NCBI RefSeq assembly: GCF_001402915.1
Contig: NZ_CP012945.1
Coordinates: 3,325,501 to 3,389,500 of the forward strand
Direction: 5' to 3'
Length of the DNA stretch: 64,000 bases
DNA from: Devosia sp. A16
GTDB taxonomy: Bacteria; Pseudomonadota; Alphaproteobacteria; Rhizobiales; Devosiaceae
Shown: piece after piece, positions 36,701 through 46,551 of the stretch
How positions within the stretch are numbered: the stretch's first letter is position 1
Layout: every line of letters starts with the position of its first letter
The notes under the pieces: model-generated
The model's database searches: none
The model's input: only the letters and a program-made list of their open reading frames with translations
Told to the model about the DNA's origin: nothing
Program-made: the position numbers and the translations under genes

Positions 36701-37471
36701 GTGTCTGAATACGCAACTTATCCCAGCCTCAAGGGCATGCCCGTGATCATCTCGGGCGGCGCTTCGGGCATCGGCGAGGGCATTGTGCGCGCCTTTGCCG
36801 CGCAGGGCTCCAAAGTCGGCTTCGTCGACATCGCCGGTGCGGCGGGCGACAAGCTGGCGGCCGAGCTGAACGCGGCAGGCGGCACGGTGCAGTTCACCCG
36901 CTGCGATGTCACCGACATCGCCGCCTATCAGGCCGCCATCAAGGGTTTCGAGGCCGCGCACGGCCCGACGCTGGCGCTGGTCAACAATGCGGCGAACGAT
37001 CACCGGCACGACATCGCCGATGTGAGCCCCGAGGATTGGGACCAGCGCATCGCCGTCAACCTCAAGCACGCCTTCTTCGCCGCCCAGGCCGTGGCCCCTG
37101 GCATGATGGCCGCCAACCGTGGCTCGATCATCAATTTCGGCTCGGTCAGCTGGATGACGCTGTCGGCCCAGCTCACCGTCTACACCGCCGCCAAGGCCGC
37201 CATGCACGGCATGTCGCGTTCGATGGCCAAGGAATACGGTCAGCACGGCGTCCGCGTGAACACGCTGGTGCCCGGCTGGATCATGACCGAGCGGCAACTC
37301 TCGCTCTGGGCCACGCCCGAGGCCCTGGCCTCGCTCGACCAGCAGCAGGCGCTGAAGGGCCGGCTCTATCCCGATGACATCGCCCGCATGGTGCTGTTCC
37401 TCGCGGCCGATGATTCGAAGATGATTTCCGCCCAGGACTTCCTGGTCGACGGTGGCTGGGCGCACGGCTGA
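36701..37471 (+). CDS. Short-chain dehydrogenase/reductase
   Basis: 256 residues. Cofactor motif GGASGIGEG lies near residue 20 (TGxxxGxG family variant), NNAANDH is the structural motif, and a serine in NFGSVSWM plus YTAAKAA provide the Ser-Tyr-Lys catalytic set. The C-terminus FLAADDSKMISAQDFLVDGG is typical of the classical SDRs. An NAD(P)-dependent oxidoreductase on a sugar or alcohol; many close relatives in Hyphomicrobiales act in sugar catabolism. The start is GTG 36701, preceded by a G-rich site. Confidence 0.9.
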   Translation: MSEYATYPSLKGMPVIISGGASGIGEGIVRAFAAQGSKVGFVDIAGAAGDKLAAELNAAGGTVQFTRCDVTDIAAYQAAIKGFEAAHGPTLALVNNAANDHRHDIADVSPEDWDQRIAVNLKHAFFAAQAVAPGMMAANRGSIINFGSVSWMTLSAQLTVYTAAKAAMHGMSRSMAKEYGQHGVRVNTLVPGWIMTERQLSLWATPEALASLDQQQALKGRLYPDDIARMVLFLAADDSKMISAQDFLVDGGWAHG

Positions 37472-37602
37472 TCGGCCGCGCAAACGACCGCTTCAACCCG
37501 GCGCGTTCCTGATCTAGTCTCGCCGCGGGCAAAGGCGGCGAGGCGAACACCTTGCTGCCGCAATCGCTGGCGAGAACGTGCGCCACACCTACGGGGGACT
37601 CG

Positions 37603-38268
37603 ATGAAATCCAAAATACTGATCGCGGGGCTCGCGGCGCTTTCGCTGAGCGCCTGTACTTCGGTCAATCCTTACACCGGCCAGAGCCAGCTCTCCAACAT
37701 GACCGGCGGGGCGCTGCTCGGTGCCGGCGGCGGCGCCGTGGTCGGCGGCATCATCGGTGCGGCTACGGGCGCTGACCCGCGCGTTGCGGCATTGATCGGC
37801 GCCGGCGTCGGCGGGCTCACCGGCGCGGCGATCGGCAGCTACATGGACCAGCAGGAAGCCGAACTGCGCGCCCAGTTGCAAGGCACCGGCGTTTCGGTGA
37901 CCCGCGTCGGCCAGCAGATCATCCTCAACATGCCCTCCAACATCACCTTCGCCACAGACTCGGCGACGGTGCAGCCCCGGTTCAGCGAGACGCTGATCTC
38001 GGTCGGCCTGGTGTTGAAGAAGTTCAACAAGACCGTCATCGACGTCTACGGCCACACCGACTCGCAGGGCTCGGACAGCTACAACAAGGAGCTGAGCCAG
38101 AAGCGCGCCACTGCGGTCGCGACCATCCTCGCCAACCAAGGCGTCGACCAGCGCCGCTTCTACATCACCGGCAAGGGCGAGGAAGATCCGATCGCCTCCA
38201 ACGCCACCGAGGCGGGCCGCGCACAGAACCGCCGCGTCGAAATCCAGCTCTCGCCCATCCAGGGCTGA
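37603..38268 (+). CDS. OmpA family outer-membrane lipoprotein
   Basis: 221 residues. A lipoprotein signal ends at C18 (LSLSAC). Glycine-zipper helices follow (GGALLGAGGGAVVGGIIGAA), then an OmpA C-terminal domain with DVYGHTDSQGSDSYNKELSQ and KRATAVATILANQGV, which binds peptidoglycan. It should link the outer membrane to the cell wall, in the manner of YfiB/Pal-like proteins. ATG 37603 with GGGGGA upstream gives a proper lipoprotein signal. Followed by a terminator. Confidence 0.92.
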   Translation: MKSKILIAGLAALSLSACTSVNPYTGQSQLSNMTGGALLGAGGGAVVGGIIGAATGADPRVAALIGAGVGGLTGAAIGSYMDQQEAELRAQLQGTGVSVTRVGQQIILNMPSNITFATDSATVQPRFSETLISVGLVLKKFNKTVIDVYGHTDSQGSDSYNKELSQKRATAVATILANQGVDQRRFYITGKGEEDPIASNATEAGRAQNRRVEIQLSPIQG

Positions 38269-38287
38269 GTTCGGCAGCAGAACTTGC

Positions 38288-38317
38288 AAAGGCCCGGGCG
38301 TCTCCCCGGGCCTTTTT
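38288..38317 (+). terminator. Rho-independent terminator after the OmpA lipoprotein gene
   Basis: AAAGGCCCGGG at 38288-38298 pairs with CCCGGGCCTTT at 38305-38315, followed by TT. The T-run reaches the stop codon of the convergent small gene. Confidence 0.85.
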
Positions 38318-38589
38318 CATTGCGCTGAACCGGCTGCCGTCGGCGCGGTCGCCGGCGAGCGGGTATTGCTGGCCAGCAACTGGAACGCCAGGAGGATCAC
38401 CACCACGATCCCCACGGCGATCAGCCCGCGTTTCCACCAGTTCGTAGGCCCGGTATTGCCGATCGTCGCTTCGACGTCGCGCGTCGCCTGCAAGGTCGAG
38501 TCCTCGGGTAGCGAGATCGGCTGGCCGTTCTCGTCGATCACCTGGTCGACCTGCGCGACCTTGGGTGGCGGTCTGGTGTCGGCACTCAT
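38317..38589 (-). CDS. Small single-pass membrane protein, unknown
   Basis: 90 residues. A cytoplasmic N-terminal half is polar and acidic (VDQVIDENGQPISLPEDSTL). One membrane helix follows (GLIAVGIVVVILLAFQLLAS), and the protein ends in an Ala/Thr/Pro-rich tail. No domain is recognised. It is alone on its strand between convergent and codirectional genes, and has codon use like its neighbours, which supports a real gene. No function can be proposed. Confidence 0.65.
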   Translation of the reverse strand: MSADTRPPPKVAQVDQVIDENGQPISLPEDSTLQATRDVEATIGNTGPTNWWKRGLIAVGIVVVILLAFQLLASNTRSPATAPTAAGSAQ

Positions 38590-38724
38590 CGCTTGTCCCT
38601 CCGATGGCCATCGAACAAGCCATTCGGCGGGCTTTGGTTCCCTGACCGCCGGTGTGCGCTAGATCCCTCCACCGGCAGGATCAACTGCCCGGTGCCCAAA
38701 GCGACGACCCGTCGGCTGAACTGA

Positions 38725-39420
38725 TCAGGCGTTGACGATGATCGGCGTCCCTACGGATACGCGCGAATAGAGATCGATCACGTCCTGGTTGATCAGCCGC
38801 ACGCAGCCCGACGACACCGCCTTGCCGATGCTCCAGTACTCGCGCGTGCCGTGCAGGCGATAGATGGTGTCGACGCCGTTGCGGTAGATGTACATCGCCC
38901 GAGCGCCCAGGGGGTTGTCGATGCCGCCGGGCATGCCGCCGGCGAACTCACGGGTTTCGGGCTGGCGCGCCATCATTTCGGCCGGCGGATACCAGGTTGG
39001 CCATTGCGCCTTTCGCCCGATATTGCCCCGCCCCGACCAGGTGAAGCCGTCGCGGCCAATGCCGACGCCGTAGCGAATGGCCCTGCCATTGTCCTGCACC
39101 AGATAGAGATAACGCTCGGAGGTTTCGACCACGATGGTGCCCGGCTTCTCGCCGGTCGGGTCATCCACTTCGGTCCTGAGGAAGCGCTGGTCGACCTTGT
39201 TGAGGTCGACGGCAGGCACCGGGAACCTCTCGTTCGGCAGGGCGCCGTAGATGTCGAGGTAGTAGGGCGAGATGACTGCCGGCAACAGGTTGGGCACGGT
39301 CAGCTGCCGATTGCCGATAGTGGTGGAGCAACCCGCCAGCGCCAGTCCGCCGAAACTCGCCGCGCCTGACAGAAAGGCCCGTCGCGACGGACCGCTATTG
39401 CCGATCGATTTCGTCTGCAC
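38725..39420 (-). CDS. L,D-transpeptidase (YkuD), Tat-type lipoprotein signal
   Basis: 231 residues. The twin-arginine motif is at R13-R14 (SRRAFLS) and a lipobox cysteine at C31 (LALAGC). The YkuD domain has the catalytic H190 (LHGTREYW) and C206 (SSGCVRLI). It would crosslink peptidoglycan stems (3-3 links) or attach proteins to them. Proteins of this layout are common in Hyphomicrobiales, which make many L,D-crosslinks. The start ATG is at 39420; a palindromic element lies just upstream. Confidence 0.92.
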   Translation of the reverse strand: MQTKSIGNSGPSRRAFLSGAASFGGLALAGCSTTIGNRQLTVPNLLPAVISPYYLDIYGALPNERFPVPAVDLNKVDQRFLRTEVDDPTGEKPGTIVVETSERYLYLVQDNGRAIRYGVGIGRDGFTWSGRGNIGRKAQWPTWYPPAEMMARQPETREFAGGMPGGIDNPLGARAMYIYRNGVDTIYRLHGTREYWSIGKAVSSGCVRLINQDVIDLYSRVSVGTPIIVNA

Positions 39421-39434
39421 GGAACCTGCCCTCT

Positions 39435-39520
39435 GGAGCGCTTTGAGGAAAAGTCGCTAGACTTTTCCGGTTCGAAAGCGCGACAAATCAAGAACCTGGA
39501 GCGTTTCGGCGTCTACTTCA
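39435..39520. repeat. Rhizobiales-type palindromic repeat upstream of the L,D-transpeptidase gene
   Basis: Contains a perfect hairpin, GGAAAAGTC at 39447-39455 and GACTTTTCC at 39460-39468, then GGTTCGAAAGCGCGAC, and is flanked on both sides by GGAGCG. This resembles the common Hyphomicrobiales intergenic element with the same end sequences and inner inverted repeat (recognised from memory). It lies in the promoter/leader of the gene at 38725. Confidence 0.45.
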
Positions 39521-39604
39521 GACGGTGAAGCGATCTGGGAAAGGCCGCCCACCAGAACTATTATGGCTTGCGCACCATTGTGGCTGACGCAAGTTGTCTG
39601 TCGA

Positions 39605-40895
<1,291 letters not shown>

Positions 40896-40982
40896 GACAC
40901 TGTCCTCCGCCAGTGGCGGCACCGTAGTGAACGGTGGTCACAGCAGCAAGACGGTGGTGGGTTTACTCGAACTAGTGCGTGG

Positions 40983-41123
40983 GGCCACCCCCACCCAGCG
41001 CCGCTAGCTCGCTGCGCTCACAAGCTTTGCTGCCCTCCCCACAAGGGGAGGGAGAGGCGAGAACCGAGTAGGTGCGAGTAGCGTCTCCCTCCCTGGTGGG
41101 GAGGGATCAAGGGTGGAGGTGGC
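40983..41123. repeat. Palindromic intergenic repeat, family A copy 4
   Basis: Ends GGCCACCCCCACCC and GGGTGGAGGTGGCC are inverted repeats. Inside lie a CCCTCCCCACAAGGGGAGGG hairpin and a CTCCCTCCCTGGTGGGGAGGG hairpin. Lies between the cupin gene and the stop of the S1C protease gene. Confidence 0.7.
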
Positions 41124-41137
41124 CGCGCGCTCCGTGT

Positions 41138-42094
41138 CTACCGAGGTTCGGGCCCGCTCGGCCGCTGCGTCAGCACCACCTCGAGCTCCAGCAATCGCCC
41201 CTGCCGCAGCAGCTGCAGCCGCACCCGCCGGCCGATGGCGTCGGCGGTAAGCATCCTGAGCAACGGGCCGGGACCCTCGACCGGACGGCCATCGAGGCTC
41301 AGCAGCACATCGCCTTCGCGCACCCCGGCGCGTGCCGCCGGGCCACCGGCGACGATCGTATGCAGCACCGCGGCGGTCTGGGTGCCGACATGCGCCGCGT
41401 CGGCCACGCGGCGCGGCAGGTTGACCGTATCCGCGGCAACACCCAGATAGGCGCGCCGCACGCCGCCATGCTGGAGCACTTCGCTCAGCACCAGCTTGAC
41501 GGTATTGCTGGCGACGGCAAAGCAGATCCCCTGCGCGCCCGCGATCATCGCGGTGCTGATACCGACGACCTCACCCAGGCTCGAGACCAGCGCACCGCCG
41601 GAATTGCCGGGGTTGAGCGCCGCGTCGGTTTGGATCACATCCTCGATCGGCCGCCCCGACGGCGAGCGGAGGCTTCGCCCCAGCGCCGAGATCACCCCGG
41701 CGGTGACCGTCGACTCGAACCCGAGCGGGTTGCCGATGGCGATGGCGATGTGCCCGCGCTTGAGCTCGTTGCTGTCTCCCAGTGTGGCGATCGGCAATGT
41801 ACCGCCGTCGACCTTGAGGATGGCGAGGTCGGTGTCGGGATCGGCGCCGAGCACCCGGCCGGCCAGCCGCTGTCCGTCGGGCAGCGCCAGATGCACATCC
41901 TTATGCGTGCCCACCACATGCGAATTGGTGACCACCAGCCCATCCTGCGACAGCACCACGCCTGAGCCGTGGCCCTTGCCGTCGGTCGTTACCATGCCGA
42001 CCGCCGGCCCGACCGTTTCGGCGACGTCGGACACGGTCAGCGAATAGACATCGAGCAGGCGCTGGTCGGTGGGGAAGGGCAGGGGCTGAGCCAT
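41138..42094 (-). CDS. S1C family serine protease with PDZ domain, apparently cytosolic
   Basis: 318 residues of the Deg/HtrA family. The catalytic triad is intact: H59 (VTNSHVV), D89 (DTDLAIL) and S165 (NPGNSGGAL). One C-terminal PDZ domain follows (YLGVAADTVN, GPAARAGVREGDVLLSLDGR). There is no signal peptide or membrane helix, unlike periplasmic DegP/DegS, so it probably acts in the cytoplasm. It is divergent, across 138 bp, from a homologous but catalytically inactive protein gene; the two may interact or share a regulator. Confidence 0.9.
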   Translation of the reverse strand: MAQPLPFPTDQRLLDVYSLTVSDVAETVGPAVGMVTTDGKGHGSGVVLSQDGLVVTNSHVVGTHKDVHLALPDGQRLAGRVLGADPDTDLAILKVDGGTLPIATLGDSNELKRGHIAIAIGNPLGFESTVTAGVISALGRSLRSPSGRPIEDVIQTDAALNPGNSGGALVSSLGEVVGISTAMIAGAQGICFAVASNTVKLVLSEVLQHGGVRRAYLGVAADTVNLPRRVADAAHVGTQTAAVLHTIVAGGPAARAGVREGDVLLSLDGRPVEGPGPLLRMLTADAIGRRVRLQLLRQGRLLELEVVLTQRPSGPEPR

Positions 42095-42232
42095 GGAGTG
42101 CTCCGGCAGTTTCGGTTACGGACAAATGTGGGTTTTGCGGCCCTCGCCGGCGATCCTGCCCATATGGGGAGCTTTCGAGCCGGGCCTCCCGGGCGCAGGT
42201 TTTGCGCAACGTCGCAACCAAGGCCACTCGAC

Positions 42233-43096
42233 ATGTCCTTCCCCGAACTCGAGGCACTTTCCGCTTCCCTCGCGGCGCTCACCGCCAGCGTCGCCTCCCG
42301 CATCGTCGCCATTCAGGGCCGCGATGGCCGCGAACTCTCGGGCTTCATCTGGCGCACCGGGCTGGCCGTCAGTGCCGACGAGGTACTCGAAGGCGACGAC
42401 GACGTTGCTGTGCTGGGCGCTGACGGCAAGCCCGCGACTGCGCAGATCATCGGCCGCGATCCCAGTACCGACGTTGTGCTGCTCAAACTCGAAACGGCCG
42501 AGTTTGCCGACTGGTCCCATGCGGCGCAGCCGGCGCCAGGCTCGCTGGCAGTGCTGGTCGGACGCGGGGAGGAGTCGGTGCTCTCCGGCCTCGCCTCGGT
42601 GACCGAAGTCGGCGCCCCCTGGCGCAGCATGCGCGGCGGCGACATCGATGCACGGATCACGCTCGGCCTTCGCCTCTCGCCGCGCAGCGAAGGGGGCGCC
42701 GTGGTGGCGCCTGATGGCAGCCTCATCGGCATGGCGGTCACCGGCGCTCGCCGCCGTACCATCGCCATTCCTGCTTCCACCATCGCCCGTTCGGTGGCAA
42801 CGCTGAGCGAAAAGGGCTATATTCCCCGCGGTTGGCTGGGCGTCAGCCTCCATCCGCTCGCCGAGTCTGGCGGCGCGATCGTCGTCGGACTCGAGCCGGC
42901 GAGCCCGGCTGCCGACGGGGGCTTCCTTGTTGGCGACATAATCACCACATGGGGTGGAGACCAGGTCCGCTCGGTCAGCGATGTCGCCGATCGCCTGAGC
43001 GGCGGAACCGTCGGCAAGACTATCAGTTTGGGAGTGCAACGCGGTGGCAGTGCATTGGAACTCGAGATCACTATCGGCGAACGCCCGCGGAACTGA
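42233..43096 (+). CDS. Catalytically dead S1C protease-like protein with PDZ domain
   Basis: 287 residues, homologous along its length to trypsin-like S1C/Deg proteins plus PDZ. At the catalytic His position the sequence reads VSADEVL, giving E49. D80 is kept (STDVVLLKL). The serine position reads SPRSEGGAVV, giving E153. It should not cleave, so a binding or sensing role is more likely. The PDZ domain (WLGVSLHPLAESGG, ASPAADGGFLVGDIIT) is intact. No signal peptide. ATG 42233 is the first good start. The next gene, a LuxR-type regulator, overlaps its 3' end. Confidence 0.85.
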   Translation: MSFPELEALSASLAALTASVASRIVAIQGRDGRELSGFIWRTGLAVSADEVLEGDDDVAVLGADGKPATAQIIGRDPSTDVVLLKLETAEFADWSHAAQPAPGSLAVLVGRGEESVLSGLASVTEVGAPWRSMRGGDIDARITLGLRLSPRSEGGAVVAPDGSLIGMAVTGARRRTIAIPASTIARSVATLSEKGYIPRGWLGVSLHPLAESGGAIVVGLEPASPAADGGFLVGDIITTWGGDQVRSVSDVADRLSGGTVGKTISLGVQRGGSALELEITIGERPRN

Positions 43097-43649
43097 CGCT
43101 CAGGTCCCTCAGTCGGTCCTTGGCGGGCTGGTCCTTGGCGTCGCCTTTGATCTCACCGACCCGGCGCTCGAACAGGTGCTGCACACCCTGATCGCCGGGC
43201 GTCACGATCTCTACGAAGCCGACGCTGAGGAGGCGGCGGTCACCATTACCGATCGCCCGGCTGCGCTGGGCGGGGTCACCGGCGCGCACCGGGTGCTGCG
43301 CGTCGGCGCCGACGAAGCGCGCCGCAATGCCATCGACAGCCTCGATCCCGGCCTGATCCTCGCCGCCGCCATGCTGATCGGCGCCGGCTACGCGCTGGAG
43401 CGCGAGACGGTCGAACGCGCCGGCAACGAGCGGTTGCCCGCCTCACTCTTGCCCAGGCTCAGCCAGCGCGAACGCCAGGTAGCGGAGCTGCTGGTCGACG
43501 GCGCTTCCAACAAGGTGATCGCCCGGGCGCTCGACATCTCGGTGCACACCGCCAAGTTCCACGTCACCGCCATCCTCGAAAAGCTCGGTGCCCGCAACCG
43601 CGCCGACGCAGTGTCGATCATCCTGCGCGAGGGCCTGGTCGCGATTTAG
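43044..43649 (+). CDS. LuxR/NarL-type transcriptional regulator with degenerate receiver-like N-terminus
   Basis: 201 residues if GTG 43044 is the start; this overlaps the pseudoprotease gene by 53 bp, and the true start may lie a little downstream. The first ~120 residues have the size of a receiver domain, but I see no acidic pocket or acceptor Asp-Leu-x-Met. The C-terminal LuxR helix-turn-helix is clear (LSQRERQVAELLVDGASNKV and HVTAILEKLGARNRADAV). It is probably not controlled by phosphorylation. The tight coupling suggests the pseudoprotease modulates it, or that it controls the protease genes. Confidence 0.85.
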   Translation: MAVHWNSRSLSANARGTDAQVPQSVLGGLVLGVAFDLTDPALEQVLHTLIAGRHDLYEADAEEAAVTITDRPAALGGVTGAHRVLRVGADEARRNAIDSLDPGLILAAAMLIGAGYALERETVERAGNERLPASLLPRLSQRERQVAELLVDGASNKVIARALDISVHTAKFHVTAILEKLGARNRADAVSIILREGLVAI

Positions 43650-43670
43650 TCCTTGGATCTAGCAGCTTGC

Positions 43671-43845
43671 GCCCCTCTCCCCTGAGGGCAGAGGGTAGTG
43701 GAGCTAGGACCGCTAGGGCCGTAGTTGAACTAGGGTGAGGGGTTCAGCATTGCGACATGCTGGCTTTCCCAGCATGTCGAGGCGCCTCACCCCTCAACCG
43801 GCCTTCGGCCACCTTCTCCCCTGAGAGGAGAAGGGAACGGGCGTC
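43671..43845. repeat. Palindromic intergenic repeat, family A copy 5
   Basis: CCCCTCTCCCCTGAGGG at the left, TGAGAGGAGAAGGG at the right, GGGTGAGGGGTTCAGC and GCCTCACCCCTCAAC as inner arms, with a central ACATGCTGG/CCAGCATGT hairpin. It shares the AGCTAGGACCGCT segment with the copy at 17736. It fills the gap between convergent genes. Confidence 0.7.
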
Positions 43846-43860
43846 CCACCATCTTCGGAG

Positions 43861-44322
43861 TTAATGCGCGCCCGGGTCTTTCCCCGGCGCCATCAGCGTC
43901 GCAAAAATTCGCCCGATCAGGTTCCGTTCGGCCGGCCTGTCGACATGCTCGTGATTGAGCTCCACCAGCAGCGCCGAGGTGGCGTCGAGTCGCTGGCTCT
44001 GCAGCTGCGCGATCCGGAGCGCCAGTTCCGGGTGCTTTTCGAGGATGCGCATGGCGTCGCGCACCACTCGCACCTTGCTGTCGCGCTCGGCCCTGACCGT
44101 GGCGCTATGCGGCCGACCCAGCAGCACCGACATCTCGCCGATCATTGCATCGGCATGCTCGATGGTCGCGATCGCCACGCCGTTGCGTTCGACCACGAAC
44201 TTGCCGCTTTCCAGCACGTAGAGGTCTCGCCCGGGCGTCCCTTGGGTGACCAGCTCTTCGCCCTTGGCGACATCGAGCGTCGGCGACGAGTAAGTGAGCG
44301 TCAGCAGGCTGGCCATGGTCAT
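43861..44322 (-). CDS. Cyclic nucleotide-binding domain protein
   Basis: 153 residues. A single cNMP-binding barrel: LVTQGTPGRDLYVLESGKF, then IGEMSVLLGRPHSATVRAER as the phosphate-binding cassette (GEM...RPHSATVRA). A helical C-terminal stretch follows, without a DNA-binding helix-turn-helix, so it is a stand-alone sensor rather than a CRP-type regulator. The partner is unknown. It lies directly downstream of coaA on the same strand (62 bp). Confidence 0.85.
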   Translation of the reverse strand: MTMASLLTLTYSSPTLDVAKGEELVTQGTPGRDLYVLESGKFVVERNGVAIATIEHADAMIGEMSVLLGRPHSATVRAERDSKVRVVRDAMRILEKHPELALRIAQLQSQRLDATSALLVELNHEHVDRPAERNLIGRIFATLMAPGKDPGAH

Positions 44323-44383
44323 TCCCCCGATGATTAGGCGGCATGGAGCCTATCCCGTCGGGAGCGCCGCATGAAGGGCCATT

Positions 44384-45331
44384 CTACACCATGCGCAGCA
44401 GCACCTCGGCGACCAAGTGGTCGCTGCCCTTCTTGAGGACCAGGTCGGCCCGCGTCCGGGTCGGCGCAATATTGTCCACGAGGTTGGGCAGGTTGATCGA
44501 GCGCCAGTTGTCGAGCCCGAACCTGCCGGCCTCCTCCTCACTCATGTCGGCATAGCGTTTGAAGAATGAGTCCGGGTTGCGGAACGCCGTTTCCCTCAGC
44601 CGGAAGAAGCGCTCGAGATACCAGGCTTCGAGGTCTGCCGGGTCGGCGTCGATATAGATCGAGAAGTCGATGAAATCCGAGGCGTAGAGGATCGGCGCGC
44701 CCGCCTTGCCGGGTGCACCCGGCTGCAGGATGTTGAGCCCCTCGACAATCAGGATGTCGGGCTGGTCGACGCGCAGGTGCTCTCCCGGCACCACGTCATA
44801 GACGAGGTGCGAGTAGACCGGCACCTCCAGCGCCGGCCTCCCCGATTTCACCGCGGCGAGAAAAGCTACGAGCCCCGCCCGGTCGAAGCTTTCCGGAAAG
44901 CCCTTGCGCCGCATCAGCCCGCGTTCCATCAGCACGGCATTGGGGTGAAGGAAGCCGTCGGTGGTGACGAGGTCGACCTTCGGGCTCGACGGCCAGCGCT
45001 GCAGCAGGGCCCTGAGGATGCGCGCCGTGGTGGATTTGCCCACCGCCACAGAACCTGCCACTCCGATGATGAACGGTACCTTGGGCGCGCCCGTATTGAG
45101 GAAGCGCTGCGACACAAGGTGCAGCCCCTGGATCGCCTCGACATAGAGCGAGAGCAGGCGGGCCAGCGGCAGGTAGACCTGCTCGGCTTCCTGAAGCGAG
45201 ATCGGGTCGGCAAGGGCGCGCAGCCGCAGCACGTCTTCGGCGCTCAGCGTCATCGGTTCGTCGGCGCGCAGCGCCACCCATTCCGCCTTGCTGAAATGGT
45301 GGTAGGGCGAGAGCTCGGCGGTCCGCGTCAT
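44384..45331 (-). CDS. coaA: Pantothenate kinase, type I
   Basis: 315 residues. Phosphorylates pantothenate with ATP, the first committed step of coenzyme A synthesis. The P-loop is GSVAVGKST (residues 93-101), the following VDLVTTDGFLHPNAVL is the substrate-site signature, and ILIVEGLNILQPG is also family specific. SHLVYDVVPGEHLRVDQPDI completes the type I pattern. Its start overlaps the coaBC stop by one base (TGATG), coupling consecutive CoA steps. Confidence 0.96.
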   Translation of the reverse strand: MTRTAELSPYHHFSKAEWVALRADEPMTLSAEDVLRLRALADPISLQEAEQVYLPLARLLSLYVEAIQGLHLVSQRFLNTGAPKVPFIIGVAGSVAVGKSTTARILRALLQRWPSSPKVDLVTTDGFLHPNAVLMERGLMRRKGFPESFDRAGLVAFLAAVKSGRPALEVPVYSHLVYDVVPGEHLRVDQPDILIVEGLNILQPGAPGKAGAPILYASDFIDFSIYIDADPADLEAWYLERFFRLRETAFRNPDSFFKRYADMSEEEAGRFGLDNWRSINLPNLVDNIAPTRTRADLVLKKGSDHLVAEVLLRMV

Positions 45332-46551
45332 CAGCGGGTCGGTCCTGCCGCCAACCGCGCCGCAATCACCTGCGCCAGCCGCTCAGCCACTTCGAGCTTG
45401 TCCAGCTCGGGCCAAGCCTCGGCACCGTCTTTGCTCAGCAGTGTCACCCTGTTGCGATCCCCGCCCATGGCGCCGCCGGCGGCCGAGACGTCGTTGGCGA
45501 CGATCAGGTCGGCGCCTTTTCGCCTGAGCTTCAACTCGCCATTGGCCACCACGTCGCGCGTCTCTGCCGCGAAGCCCACGACGATGCGGGGCCGCTGCGC
45601 ATGGTGCCCGACCGTCGCGAGAATGTCAGGGTTCTCGACCATGCTCAGGCTCGGCGCGGTCTCGGCTCCAGGTTGTTTCTTGATCTTGTCCGTCGCGACG
45701 CTGTCGACCCGCCAGTCGGCCACCGCCGCGACGAACACCGCGCCATCGGCCGGCAGGGCGTCTTCGACCGCAGCCAGCATCTGGCGCGCCGTCTCGACAT
45801 GGGTCGTCCTGACCCCCTGCGGATCGGCGATCGTCACCGGCCCGGTGATCAACTGCACCTCGGCCCCCAACCTCGCCAGCGCTGCGGCGATGGCGTGGCC
45901 CTGCTTGCCGGACGAGCGATTGGCGATGTAGCGCACCGGATCGATCGGCTCATGCGTGGGGCCGGAGGTGACGATGAAGCGCCGCCCGCTGAGGGGCCCG
46001 GCGCGGCCAAGCCTGTCGATCACCGCCGCGAGGATCTCCGCCGGCTCGGCCATGCGGCCTTCGCCCGCCTCGCCCGCTTCCGCCATCGCGCCGGATTTCG
46101 GCCCGACAAACTCCACGCCGTCGCCGAGCAGGGTGGCATGGTTCCGCCGTGTCGGCGCCGCCGCCCACATCCGCGGGTTCATCGCCGGCGCCATCAGCAC
46201 CGGCTTGTCGGAGGCCAGCAGCACGGCGGTGGCGAGGTCGTTCGCGGCGCCGGTCGCGGCCTTCGCCATCAGGTCGGCCGTCGCTGGCGCCACCACGATC
46301 AGGTCGGCCTCGCGCGACAGCCGGATATGGCCGACATCGTGCTCGTCATTGCGGTCGAACAGGTCGGTGAACACCCGGTCGGCACTGAGCGTCGCGACGG
46401 ATAAGGGCGTCACGAACTCGATCGCCGCCGCCGTCATCACGCAGCGCACTCTTGCGCCTTCGTCGCGCAGCCGCCGGATCAGCTCCAGCACCTTGTAGGC
46501 AGCGATGCCGCCGCCGATGATCAGCAGCACCCGCCGGTTTTGCAGTTTCAT
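45331..46551 (-). CDS. coaBC: Bifunctional phosphopantothenoylcysteine decarboxylase/phosphopantothenate-cysteine ligase
   Basis: 406 residues. The N-terminal CoaC flavoprotein domain has LLIIGGGIAAYKVLELIRRL, VVAPATADLMAKAATGAAND and the active-site loop MAPAMNPRMW. The C-terminal CoaB domain has VTSGPTHEPIDPVRYIANRS, KQGHAIA and ATDKIKK. It makes 4'-phosphopantetheine from 4'-phosphopantothenate, cysteine and CTP. Upstream of coaA in the same operon, giving two consecutive enzymes from one transcript. Confidence 0.96.
   Translation of the reverse strand: MKLQNRRVLLIIGGGIAAYKVLELIRRLRDEGARVRCVMTAAAIEFVTPLSVATLSADRVFTDLFDRNDEHDVGHIRLSREADLIVVAPATADLMAKAATGAANDLATAVLLASDKPVLMAPAMNPRMWAAAPTRRNHATLLGDGVEFVGPKSGAMAEAGEAGEGRMAEPAEILAAVIDRLGRAGPLSGRRFIVTSGPTHEPIDPVRYIANRSSGKQGHAIAAALARLGAEVQLITGPVTIADPQGVRTTHVETARQMLAAVEDALPADGAVFVAAVADWRVDSVATDKIKKQPGAETAPSLSMVENPDILATVGHHAQRPRIVVGFAAETRDVVANGELKLRRKGADLIVANDVSAAGGAMGGDRNRVTLLSKDGAEAWPELDKLEVAERLAQVIAARLAAGPTR

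Noticed and set aside
42159-42168. CCCATATGGG palindrome between the two S1C-like genes
   Set aside because: Only 10 bp and not supported by a second copy or promoter elements; too weak to list as an operator.
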